Notes under the pieces: generated by a model
Seen by the model: only the letters and a program-made list of their open reading frames with translations
Database searches by the model: none
Told to the model about the DNA's origin: nothing
From: Mangifera indica
Lineage: Eukaryota; Streptophyta; Magnoliopsida; Sapindales; Anacardiaceae
DNA length: 64,000 bases
Assembly: GCF_011075055.1 (NCBI RefSeq)
Contig: NC_058144.1
Span: 17,165,807-17,229,806, forward strand
Direction of reading: 5' to 3'
Shown: positions 1 through 10,716 of the stretch, in pieces
How positions within the stretch are numbered: the first letter of the stretch is position 1
Layout of the letters: each line of letters opens with the position of its first letter
Made by a program: the position numbers and the translations under genes

Positions 1-3000
1 TTTAAGTTCAATAATGATGTTTTTGTCCATACAATATCTTTTGTAGCTTTTGAAAGGGCAATGTACTTGGACTTTATTATAGAATTAGTCACTGTATTTT
101 GCTTGGAGCTTTTCCAGCTAACTACACCACTATTCAAACAAAACACAAACCCTGATTATGATTTGTAATCATTTCAATCAGTTTGGAAATTGGCATCACT
201 ATAGCCTCTTATAATGAGTTTAGATTCCCTTCCATAAACCAAGAACATATCCTTAGTCTTTCTTAGTTCTTCAGGATGTTTTTGATAACCATCTAGTGTT
301 TTTCACCTAGATCAAATTGATATCTACTATAAATGCTCAAGGTGTATGAGATATCAATCCTCGGACATAGCATGACGTATATGATTAATTTTATAGTGAG
401 GTATATGAGATTCTACTCATATTATCTATTTTGGATTATATGTTAGGACATATATCTTTTGAAAGATCTATACTATAGGACATAGACAAAAATTCTTTTT
501 TAGATTCTTCCATATTGAATCTACTCAATACCTTGTCTAGTAGATGTTTTGACTTGGGCCTAATAGTCTACGCTCTTTATCTCAGTAAATTTTAATCCTA
601 AGATTATGGACTATTTTTTCTAAGTCTTTCATAGAGAAACAGTTAGATAAACAAGCCTTTACCAATTGCAAGTTCGGCATGTCTTTTTCAATAATCATGA
701 TGTTATCTATATACAATACTAGAAATGTAATTACACTACCACTAACGTTCTTCTACAAACATAATTAATCTTTTAATGAATCTGAACTCAAGAATAGCTT
801 CATCAAAATGAATATTCCAACTTCTTAAAGCTTGCTTAAGTCCATAAATAGACGTTTCCAGCTTGCATACTTTATTTGCCAATCTAGCAAGAACGAAACT
901 ATTAGGTTGCATCATATAGACGTCCTCTACAAGGTTACCATTTAGAAAAGCATTCTTGACATCCATCTAAGAGATTTCGTAGTTATAGTGTGCAACTATA
1001 ACAAGCATTATACTACTAAAAGGTTTTACCATAGTAGATACTATATTTTTGAGTAAAACCTTTGGCAACTAAATATGCTTTAAAGGTATTCATGTTACCT
1101 TCCATGTCAGTTTTCTTTTTGAAAACCCATTTGACTTTATGGGTTTTACCCTTTCAAATGCATCTACTAGAATCCATATTGGTTTTGGTACAAAAAGTCT
1201 ATTTTAGATTTCAAGAAATCTAACTATTTATCAGAATCTGGACTTGAAATATCCTCATCATAAGTCTTAGGTTCATTATCATTTATGACTAACACGTCAT
1301 CATGCTGAGTTAGGAGAAAACCAAGTCTCTCTAGCTCATAAAGTACTTGTGTAAACTTATATAGCATTTATGTACATTGTGGTTATTCCACCTAAGGTGG
1401 AGGAACTTCCTCATCATGCTCAACCGTTTGTGATGACACATCATCCTGTCTAATATCTATGGTATCTTATGGGTTAGAAACTTCATTGAGTTCCACCTTT
1501 CTTTTATTGGTTTTCCTAAGAATAAATTCATTCTCAAGGAAAACACTAGTGTGAGTAACAAAGACCTTTTGTGCTTTCAAATGGTAGAAGTAATATCCCT
1601 TAATTACTTTCAAGTATCCCACAAAGGCACACCTTTCAGATTAAACATTTAACTTGTTCAAAATCATTTTTTAACATAAGCTTTACAGCCCCAAAATTCT
1701 AAGTAATCTAGATTGGGGTTTTGCCGAATCCACAACTCATATGAAGTTTTATTCACAAATTTAGATGGGACACGGTTCAATGTATAGGCAACAGTTTCTT
1801 GAGCATGACCCCAGAAAGACATGAGTAGATTAGTAAAACTCATCATAGACTTGACTATTTCTATCAAAATCTTATTCCTCCGTTTGAATACACCATTACG
1901 CTATGAAGTTCTAGAAGGAGTGAGTTGAGATACTATCCTATATTCAGGTATTATCTGAATTCAACACTTAGGTATTCACATCCTTAATCACTTTGGAAGA
2001 CTTTAATTTGTTTCCTAAGTTATTTTTCTATTTTATTCTTGAATTCTTTGAATTTATCAAAGCATTTAGACTTATGTTTCATCAAAAACTTGTAGTTATA
2101 TCTACTGAAGTCATCAGTAAATGTGACAAAGTAGGTTTCCTTGTATCTGTTATACATTATCATAAGTCCACACACATTGTTGTGAATGATCCCTAACAGT
2201 TCAATCATCATTTCACTGTGTCTAGTGAAGGGTGTTTCAGTCATCTTACCTAATAAGCATAATTCGCATTTATCATTTGATTGGAATTCAAATGATTGTA
2301 AGATTTTTTGTTCAAGAAGTCTTTATCTATGTTTCGATCTTATGTGGCGTAGCCTGTAATGCCACAGATATGTGTTATTTAGATTATTTGGTTTTAATCA
2401 TTTATTATTTTGCACATTAGGAATTTCATTATCTAGTTTCATAATATATAAATCATTATATAATTAAGTTGTTTTGTAGAAGATATTATTTAAGTTGATA
2501 GTTATAATAACCCCAGTAATGAAAAAAGAACATCCCTCTTTGTCCAAAACAGACATAGAAAATAAGCTTTTAGAAATAGAAAGTACATAATAACAATGTT
2601 TTAATTCTAAAACTAGCCTAATGAGAAACCTAAGATAATAAACCCGTACGGTTAATGCAACAACATATACTCTATTTTCATCACGTAGGTCAACCTCTTA
2701 TTTGGTGAGCAATTACTTTACCACAGTCCTTGCATATCAGAACAAATATAAGAACTACATCCTATGTTTACAACCCAGGATGAATAGAGAGAATAGTTTA
2801 TCTCAATGACAAAAATACCTAAAGTAGTGGCTTCAGTTGCCCTAGCAAAAAGGATAAAGGCTTGGGTTTAGCCTTTGCCCTTAGCCTTGACTTTTGATGT
2901 TTAAGCTTCAACCACAAGTAGAATTGTCGAAGTTACCTTTCCTACTTCTTGTTCAACTTACATGAGCTTATACAACAACTTCTCAAGGGTTTTATCCTTT

Positions 3001-3183
3001 TTGTTCAGGTTAAATTTCATAATGTAATTAACCAATGATTTAAGGAGAGCTTTCAACATTAGGTTAATGGCAAACTCATTGTTAATGATGAAGCCTAAGT
3101 TCTCTAACCGTTCAATATAGCCAATCATCTTGACCACATAAGGGCTAACCTATCATCCCTCAAAGAATTTACAATCAAACAAC
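1..3183 (-). pseudogene. Ty1/copia gag-pol remnant, downstream part of outer element A
   Basis: Read on the minus strand from 3183 to 1, this is gag, then integrase, then reverse transcriptase; the rest lies outside the window. The gag piece (about 3183-2940) has the conserved run of a copia gag: VVKMIGYIERL, NNEFAIN and LMLKALLKS. The GAG-pre-integrase/integrase part is near 2244-2020 (TPFTRH, FTDDFSRY) and 1867-1664 (ETVAYTLNRVPSK). RT is near 966-742 (DVKNAFLNGNL, SIYGLKQA). Stops and frameshifts throughout mean no protein can be made. Its missing start is at 21896-24524: an entire related element (B) interrupts gag at 3183/21896. Family assignment is firm; the lineage within copia was not resolved. 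Confidence 0.9.
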
Positions 3184-5073
3184 TGTAAAGTTTTACGACG
3201 CCATTAACCAACATTGCAATAAAATTAAAATTTTTTTAAAAATATCAAAAATCCTAAAACCTATCCAGGATACTTGTTTTAATGCATATATTCATTAACA
3301 TGTTAAACACACATAGGGTGTTTAGAAAGTATACCTGCATGTGGCTATGTAAAGATCACTATCCAACTCTCTTGAGACGACACTTTGGTATCCACGTGAA
3401 GAACGACTAAGAGGTGATCTACAAAGAACGTTGTTAGGGCTTTTGTCAACTGAACTTTGAAAATTAGATCATGGCAATAGAATCTTGTGTCAATAAGATT
3501 CTAGGCATAGAGATGTGTGCTTAGGATTATTTCGTTCAAAAAATTTGACTCAAACTAAATACCTTTATTTGTAAAGTGTGCATGAATCCTAAGTTAGTCA
3601 GGACTCTAACTATTTAGGTGATAAGGTGTTCAAGAGTTCTTATTAAATTAATACTTTTAATTTATTAAAAGTTTTAATGTATAGAAATGCTAATTAAATT
3701 AGGATTCCAACTTAACCTAAACTTTTTATCAAACAAGGACTTTAAATTTATTGAAAGCTTTAATGCATAGGAATCCTAATTAAATTAAGACTCCAACTCA
3801 ACCTAAACTTTATATCAAACAAAGACTTTAAAGAATCTTTGTTTAACTAAAATACCTTACCCACAAGTTAACTCAACCAGTTAACTCGCATCCATCATTT
3901 GACTTTGCTCAATTGGACTCCTAAGTGGATCCAATCGAAACCATATGTCCATTTGTACGATGCCATGTGGCACCATGCACACCAATTGATTCTAGTCAAA
4001 ACACATTCATATGTTTCTCTCTTTCCATGATCACAGGATTGTTGTCAAACAATCCCTACCTCTTGGTTTATATCAACCCCTCAATGCATGTGACCCATAA
4101 GCTTTCTATTGAAGCAGTAGTGTCTAAATTTGGGAATTTGGGTTGAATTCAAACATAGACCAAGATTGGCCTCTAGCAAAGCGTCATAGCCACCCAAACG
4201 ATAGAGTGTTAGTGAACATCTTTATAAGCTTTGCAACATCATAGTTACGTGCAATTCAATCCTTTCATCAACCAATATCTTTTAAGGCTCAAATATAGAA
4301 CTGTGTCTATCTTAATAGTTTTTCGATATAAGTTGATACACATTAATGACTTACACAGATTAGGCTATAACCTCATCTTACTATGGTTATAGATTTAAGC
4401 AGTCATGAATGTCTTTTAGCATTCATATATGAGATATATTTTCCTAAACTCAAAAGTGACGAATCCTTTATTGATCAATCATAGCCTCCATATATCTTAT
4501 GATATGATGATTCACTACCTTTATGATACCCCTACTACGACGATACATTGGATAGTGTCAAACCATATTGATCCTTACATAAAATAGTCTGGCAACCTCA
4601 AGTGAAAGATCACACGCACCTATTGTGTTCAGAGAATTTGTTTTATAGACACTAGATCAACCATAAATATGAATATCCTCTAGTAGGGTCAATCCAATGA
4701 ACAATCTACAACATTCACTTATGTATTATACCAAGTCATCAATAAATAGCTTCGACATGTGAGAATCGTTGCCACCTTTTGATGGGATCACTCAATACGA
4801 TGATAATCTCATCACCATTACTTGTACCCTTAGTCATTGAAGTATCAAAATTGTGGACATTTCTAGAATGGCCATCTAATGTGTGTATAAGATTCCCACG
4901 ATTAGTCATCAGATCCCCTTGTCATAATTATACTATTATAAAGGTATGTTATCACACAATCATATAATAGACAAATATATGAACTGAATAACTATAAATC
5001 ATTTTATTAAATAATGAGATAAATTACAATTACATATGTCAAATTAATTGACTTTAAGGCATCTACCCCAACA
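3184..5073 (-). repeat. 3' LTR of copia element B
   Basis: On the minus strand it begins TGTTGGGGTAGATGCC (right end, 5073) and ends ...CTTTACA (left end, 3184). The same LTR occurs at 20485-21895, 24540-25834, 25875-27613, 32605-34112 plus 41602-41978, and 46742-50668 (interrupted). No coding content; the short ORFs inside it are not conserved among the copies. Confidence 0.85.
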
Positions 5074-5135
5074 ATTTCTTACTTATACTATAGTTAATCA
5101 GTCATGTATCTAATGCCCAATCCTACTACACATTT
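5074..5135 (-). other. 3' end of copia B internal region
   Basis: On the minus strand this is the stretch between pol and the 3' LTR (GGGCATTAGATACATGACTG), also seen just before the 3' LTR of element C near 32560-32604. It was cut off from the rest of B by the gypsy insertion at 5136. Confidence 0.75.
5131..5135. repeat. Target site duplication CATTT, left
   Basis: CATTT directly precedes the 5' LTR of the gypsy element and recurs at 14506-14510 directly after its 3' LTR. It is a perfect 5-bp duplication, fixing both element boundaries. Confidence 0.95.
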
Positions 5136-5814
5136 TGTAATACCTCAGGTATGTTCCAGGGGCATTTACGTCTTTTAACCCTGTTTTACGATACTTCCAA
5201 TGTTTTAAATATATATATATATATATGTTATGTATGGGGGCATTTATATAAATATACATATGTAAATAAATACAAAAAGAAAACAAAAAAAAAAAAAGAG
5301 AAAGAGAAAAAGGGAGATAAAGCTTAGATAAAGGGAGAGTAAAGTCAACAAAGGCAACTCATCCCATTTGTTTTCTATCATCTTCTTCTCCCGTAAAGCT
5401 CCAGTAGCCACCATTCTTCATGTTTTTCCTTTGCTTTGTTGAAGAAAAAGGAAGGATTTGAGGGAGTTGGAAGATAAGAAAAGAAAAGAAAAGAAAAGGA
5501 AGCACTTGGAAGCTTTGGTAACCAAATATCTCCTTCCTTCTCCTTTCATCTATGTTTATATGCATGTTATATGAATATGTTAGTGTGTTTTGGTATTGAT
5601 TTAAAGTGATCTTGATAATAAAGGAAGCAAAACAAAGAGGAGGAAGCCAACTTGCAAAGATTTGGCTTGAAATAAGGTAAGGGGTTTCCTCCTTGATATG
5701 TCACATGTTTTAGGCTTTTGGTTCCTTAGATCTATGTTATAAATGTTGATTTTGATGTTGAGGAATATTGTTTTGCCATTTGGGATGTCTATGTATGTGA
5801 TTTTGTTCATGGCA

Positions 5815-6420
5815 GAAAGTTGCATAATATTTACAGTTTTTGCCATTGCGTTCGTCCCATGTTTTGGCTGCCTTATTTGATGAATTATGAGTGCTATTAT
5901 ATCTTGTTGGAAATATCTTTGAATGATCTTTCCAATGATATATAACTTGTATGAATTAAAGATCATTTGGACTGTTAAAGATTGTATAAACCGAAAGGAC
6001 TGCTTTATCAAATAAACAGGGGAGGCAGTTTTTGCCACTGACTTTATCTGCTATTTTGACTGCCTGATTGAATGAATTATGAGTTCTATTATAGCTTTTT
6101 GGAAAGCTCTTTGAATCTATTTTCAACGATATAAATTTTGTATGAATTAGAAACCGTTTGGGCTGTTAAATAGTATGAAAAGAATGCTGCCCCGCTAAAT
6201 GTCTGTTCTGTGAACAGTATGTCGTAATTTTATCATTGAGTTTAGCTCACGTTTTGACTGCCTTATCTATTGAATTATGAGTGTTATTATAGCTCGTTGG
6301 AAAGCTCTTTGAATCCTCTTTTTAATGATATATAGCTTGTATGAATTAGGAACCGTTTGGGATGTTAAATTGTATGAAAAAGAAGGCTGCCCTGTTAAAT
6401 GACTGTTCTGTGAACAGTGT
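5815..6420 (+). repeat. Three tandem ~190-bp units inside the gypsy LTR
   Basis: The core GAATTATGAGTG/TTCTATTATAG...TTTGAAT...GTATGAATTAG appears at about 5880, 6072 and 6272, a spacing near 190-200 bp. Units 2 and 3 end with the short palindrome CTGTTCTGTGAACAG. The same three units are in the 3' LTR (about 12880-13485) and, inverted, in the solo LTR (about 48890-49500). Repeated modules in an LTR are often promoter or enhancer units; no function is shown here. Confidence 0.8.
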
Positions 6421-6432
6421 TTCATAATTCTG

Positions 6433-6555
6433 GGCAAGAAAGAAAGAAGGAAAGAAAGAAAGAAAGAAAAGGAAGAAGGAAAGAAAGGAAGGGAAAGGAA
6501 AGGAAAGGAAAGAAAAGAAGAAAAGAAAAAGAAAGAAAAACAAGAAAAAGAATTT
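6433..6555 (+). repeat. Purine-rich GAAA/GGAA microsatellite tract
   Basis: About 120 bases almost entirely of A and G on the plus strand. A matching tract is in the 3' LTR (about 13503-13610) and an inverted one in the solo LTR (about 48770-48880). It yields spurious Lys/Glu-rich ORFs on one strand and Phe/Leu/Ser-rich ORFs on the other. Confidence 0.9.
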
Positions 6556-6690
6556 GGGGTTCAAGATTTAGGGGTCGTCCCAAGAGTAATGTCTGGTGCG
6601 TTATGAATAAATTTAAATGGAAGCAAAATTAGTAAGATATAAGACCCGCATGCATGCTATAAACTATGAGGGGGCACTTTACACTACACC

Positions 6691-6786
6691 GCCCGTAGTA
6701 GGGCACGTCCGCAGTAGGACACGTTCGTAGTAGGACATAGACCCCTAGTAGGGTCCGCTCGCAGTAGAGCATGCTCGCAGTAGAGC
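6691..6786 (+). repeat. Array of six 14-base hairpins with covarying stems
   Basis: Six units start at 6691, 6707, 6723, 6741, 6757 and 6773. Each has 4-base arms around a 6-base loop (GTAGTA, GCAGTA or CTAGTA). Arms are GCCC/GGGC, GTCC/GGAC, GTTC/GGAC (one G.T pair), ACCC/GGGT, GCTC/GAGC and GCTC/GAGC. Arm sequence changes from unit to unit but pairing is kept. See 13747-13842 and 48546-48625 for the other copies. Confidence 0.9.
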
Positions 6787-7451
6787 TCAATTCAGATTCA
6801 GAAATAGTGTAGTGAAAGAAAAAGAGCTTGAGCTTAGAAAAGTGCCAAATCCCTATAGTTAGCTTCCAGAAAGTATTAAATAGACACCAGATGGGACAAA
6901 GTATGACCCAAATAGTAAAGAGTGAAATAAATTATCCCCTCAATCTCTTATAAAGGTTAAGATGTGAGGTTGAGTCCCAAAAGTGAGTTAGAATAGGAAA
7001 AAAAGAGGATAGTTTACTTGATTCTTTCCCCTTACTGAGTGTTCTTATCACTCACTCCCTTTTCTTTCCTGATTGCAAGTACAGGTGATCGAGGTAGCTG
7101 CGAGGTAGGGTCAGGTTAGCGTAGGTAGATCCGGCTGGAGCAGGTTATCTCTGGTTTATATTACATGCATACAGTGGCATGTTTTTATCGACTTTTGACT
7201 TTTTGAGATTATGGTACAGTTACATATGATTACTCCCTGTTTTCAGATACTTTCAGATGAGTCTTCATATGAGTATATACATCTTTTGTTCGTTTTCAGA
7301 TTTTTAGTTTTCTTGGAATACTTCCTAAACACTTTTAATGATGCGTTTATTGTAAAATATTTTTAAAAAGAAAAAAAAATAGACGCTACGAATATTAATT
7401 CGTAATATTTCTCCTTCGGTGGGTAGTACTACTAGGGTGGGATGTTACAGT

Positions 7452-7463
7452 TGGTATCAGAGC
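7452..7463 (+). promoter_or_regulatory. Primer binding site, initiator Met-tRNA type
   Basis: TGGTATCAGAGC lies two bases after the end of the 5' LTR. It matches the complement of the plant initiator Met-tRNA 3' end used by many plant LTR retrotransposons to prime minus-strand DNA synthesis. Confidence 0.9.
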
Positions 7464-7483
7464 ATGATTTTGGAACCCAAAAG

Positions 7484-8719
7484 ATGTTTTCTAAAACAAA
7501 ATGGAGTAATCAAAGTAACACAGAGATGGAATACCCTCCAGCCACGTTGACCACCCTCGCAGCCGATCACTGTAAGTTAAGTTTTCACTTTTACCTGCTG
7601 AGTTTTATGAAACTAATGTGTTCATTTTCAGGACTTATGAGTCAAACACCAATAGATCCCCTTCAGAGGAGCCAGAATGAAGGAGCAGCCCCTCAGGTAC
7701 CCTAGGGGGCACTCAGTGCACATGATGTGCGAGAGATTTTCAGAGAGATGATGAGAGAGCATAAAGGTGCTCCTACACAGGGAAGTGAGACGGCTCATAC
7801 GCCGCCAATCCAGGGACATGATATGAGGGAGGTTACTTCAGCATCTACAACAGCCCCAGTGAGGACTCAGTTGCATCCTATTTTCAACCTCTCTAGTATG
7901 CACCAACCTCAAAAATTTGATGGTGCAAGAGACCCAATAGCAGCTGAAGAGTGGTTGGAATCAGTAGAGAGTGTCATGGCCTTGTTTGACATGACTGACC
8001 AAGAAAAAGCGAGATATGCCACTTATCTTTTCAAGTCAGGGGCAAGAATATGGTGGAATTTAGTCAGGGAGACGGTCAATGTCTCAGAGATGACATGGAC
8101 AGAGTTTAGGCGTCGATTCGAGGTAGAGTACAGCGGCGCCGATATTACTTGTATCAGGGCCCAAGAATTTATCAGTCTAGTGCAAGGGACAGACTCTGTA
8201 AAAGAATATTCCACAAAGTTTAATCAATTGTCCCAGTATGCCCCCGAGATAGCTAACACAGAAATGGGGCGTATGCAGAAGTTTGTGTACGGGCTGGATC
8301 CAGAGATAGCTCGAGATGTTATGACCGGGGCACAGCCACCTAAAACTTATGCAGAGGCCCTTGATAGAGCTTTGAAGGCAGAGGTTTTTGTTAGGAGGAG
8401 GTTTGGTCAGACCACAGGGTAAAAGGTTACACCTCCTTCTACCATGCCAGCTCCCCCAGTGAGTAGTGGTTCAGCTTCAGTACAGAGAGGCCCTCCTCTA
8501 GAGCGAGACAGGAAAGGTAAACGACCTCTCCAGTTTAGAGGCATGAAAAAGAACTGGAAGAGTGGAAAGAAACAAAGAGGACCTGAGATACCAGCTTGCC
8601 AGAAATGTGGGAAGCACTATAGAGGAGAGTGTTTGACAGGTCAGGCAGTTTGTTTCAGATGTCGTCAGCCTGGACATATTGCTCGTTTCTGTACAGCTGC
8701 CCCAGTGAGAGTAGAGTAG
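7484..8719 (+). pseudogene. Ty3/gypsy gag, broken
   Basis: Gag forms the particle that packages element RNA. The conserved retrotransposon gag domain is at about 7900-8400 (FDGARDPIAAEEWLESVE, ARIWWN, FRRRFE). A CCHC zinc knuckle follows at about 8650-8695 (CFRCRQPGHIARFC), preceded by a Cys/His motif, CQKCGKHYRGEC. Two starts are possible: ATG 7484, or ATG 7637 (MSQTPIDPLQ). Between them, GTAAGT at 7572 and TTTTCAG ending at 7631 resemble intron borders. In-frame stops are TAG 7703, TAA 8420 and TAG 8717; the last two are expected from CAA and CAG. All parts are in one frame, so the only breaks seen are stops. Confidence 0.9.
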
Positions 8720-10716
8720 TAGCAGCCTATAGGAGGGGCCACAACCAGAGTTTATAAGATCACCCAGGGCCCAGCAGAGGCTAACCCATCAGCAGTCACG
8801 GGTTAGATTCTCTATCTTGATACTCCTATTTATGTTTTAATTGATTGTGGGGCTACTCATTGTTTTATAGCCAAGAGTTTGCTTGAGAGGTTAAAGTTAC
8901 AACCTGTTAGAATAGCCCAGAGGATTATGATTGAGTTGCCTGATGGGGGGTCAGTCATTAGTGAGATGATGCTACTAGGACAGAGTATTATGATTCAAGG
9001 TCGACAATTACTAGTGGACCTGATTGTGTTCGAAATGCCAGATTTTGACATGATTTTAGGGATGGATTTTTTGGGGAGATACGGAGCTGAAATTGATTGT
9101 AAAAAGAAGAAAGTGAGATTTAACCTAGACTCTGGAGATCAATTCGAGTTTGGCGAGGGTCATATCCGGAGTTTGATGATCAGTATGTTAAAAGCTAGTA
9201 AAATGTTGAAAAAGGGGTGTACAGGGTATTTGGCTCATGTAGTGAGCAAGGTTGAGTCAGGGCCAATTATTGAGGAAACACCAGTGGTACGTGAGTTTTC
9301 AGATGTGTTTCCAAGTGAGCTACCGAGATTAGCTCCTGAGAGAGAGATTGAGTTTAGCATAGAGTTGGCACCTGGCACAACACCTATTTCAAGAGCACCC
9401 TATCGAATGGCCCCTGCCGAGTAACAAGAATTGAAAAAACAGCTTCAAGAGTTATTAGATCATGGTTTTATCAGACCGAGCCATTCTCCTTGGGGAGCTC
9501 CCATCCTATTTGTGAAAAAGAAAGACGAGTCTATGAGAATGTGTATTGATTACAGAGAGTTAAATAAAGCCACAGTTAAGAATAAGTACCCGTTACCCAG
9601 GATTGATGATTTATTTGATCAGTTGAAGGGATCCGTGGTCTTCTCCAAGATAGATTTGAGATCTGGTTATCACCAGATGAGAGTGACAGAGAAGGATATA
9701 CCCAAGACAGCTTTCCAAACGAGGTATGGCCATTTTGAGTTTGTAGTGATGTCATTCGGATTGACAAATGCCCCTGCAATATTTATGGATTTGATGAACA
9801 GGGTATTCCATGACTGCCTGGATAAATTTATTGTGGTATTCATTGATGATATCTTAGTATATTCTTGTAGTCGAGAGGAGCATGTGCAGCACTTGAGGTT
9901 TACCCTCCAGAGATTGAGAGAGAAACAATTGTATGCCAAATTCTCAAAATGTGAATTTTGGCTAGATAGAGTTACCTTTTTGGGGCATGTGATTTCAGCA
10001 GAGGGTATATCAGTGGATCCTAGTAAAATCGAGGCAATAGTTGAATGGCAAAGACCAAAGACAGTCAAAGAGGTTCGTAGTTTCTTAGGTTTGGCAGGGT
10101 ATTATCGGAGGTTTGTGGAAGGATTTGCCAGATTAGCTAAACCTCTTACAACTCTCACGAAGAAAGCAATGCCATTTCAATGGTCAGATGCCTATGAGAC
10201 AAGCTTCCAAGAATTGAAAAGAAGATTGACTACTGCTCCTATGTTAGCACTTCCAGAGGAGGGAGTTGAGTATGATTTATACACCGATGCCTCACACGGT
10301 GGTTTAGGAGCAGTGTTGATGCAGCGAGGCAAGGTGATAGCATATGCCTTAAGACAATTGAAAGAATTTGAAACGCGATACCCCACTCATGACTTGGAGT
10401 TAGCAGCGGTGGTTTTTGCTTTGAAAATTTGGAGACACTATTTGTATGGGGTAAAATGTAATATTTATACTAATCATAAGAGCCTCAAATATTTCTTCAC
10501 TCAGAAGGAATTAAATATGAGGCAGAGGTGATAGCTCGAGCTAGTAAAAGACTATGACTGTGATATTAAATACCATCAAGGCAAGGCTAATGTGGTTGCA
10601 GACACCCTCAGTAGAAACGTGATGATATCACAATTGACGGTCCAGAGAGAAATTCAGAGAGAGATGGACCGAGAGCAGATTGAGCTCGTGATTGGAGCTT
10701 TCGCCAAATTAGAGTT
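8720..10716 (+). pseudogene. Ty3/gypsy pol: protease, reverse transcriptase, RNase H (broken)
   Basis: The protease is at about 8810-9120 with an active-site-like VLIDCGATHCF where DSGATHSF-type motifs are usual, then DMILGMDFL. RT is at about 9431-10150: [33 protein letters not shown] and the catalytic FIDDILVYS. RNase H follows ([18 protein letters not shown] about 10268-10325; HQGKANVVADTLSR about 10576-10617). Same frame as gag. Breaks: TAG 8720, TAG 8804, TAA 9422, TGA 10529, TAG 10532, and a frameshift near 10705-10716, after which the protein continues in another frame. Confidence 0.92.

Larger units (their letters stand above)
5136..7449 (+). repeat. 5' LTR of the gypsy element
   Basis: Starts TGTAATACC and ends GATGTTACA. 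It contains an AT dinucleotide run (about 5210-5227), three copies of a roughly 190-bp unit (about 5815-6420), a purine-rich GAAA/GGAA tract (about 6433-6555), a hairpin array (6691-6786), and near its end a palindrome around ACGAATATTAATTCGT (7387-7402). No coding capacity: the lysine- or phenylalanine-rich ORFs here come from the purine tract. Confidence 0.95.

Noticed and set aside
5359..6038. Repeated minus-strand ORFs (5359-5565, 5601-6038) with copies at 12425-12631, 12667-13104 and 49611-49931
   Set aside because: They recur only because the LTR recurs. Differences between copies do not favour silent changes, and no known domain is present.
6417..6632. Lys/Glu/Arg-rich ORF in the gypsy LTR, and Phe/Leu/Ser-rich ORFs on the other strand (6346-6564, 13334-13639, 48733-49047)
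   Set aside because: They are translations of the GAAA/GGAA tract inside LTRs; repeat-length changes shift the frame between copies.
7452..7463. tRNA-like sequences at several positions
   Set aside because: Only 12-15 bases match a tRNA 3' end; they are retrotransposon primer sites, not tRNA genes.
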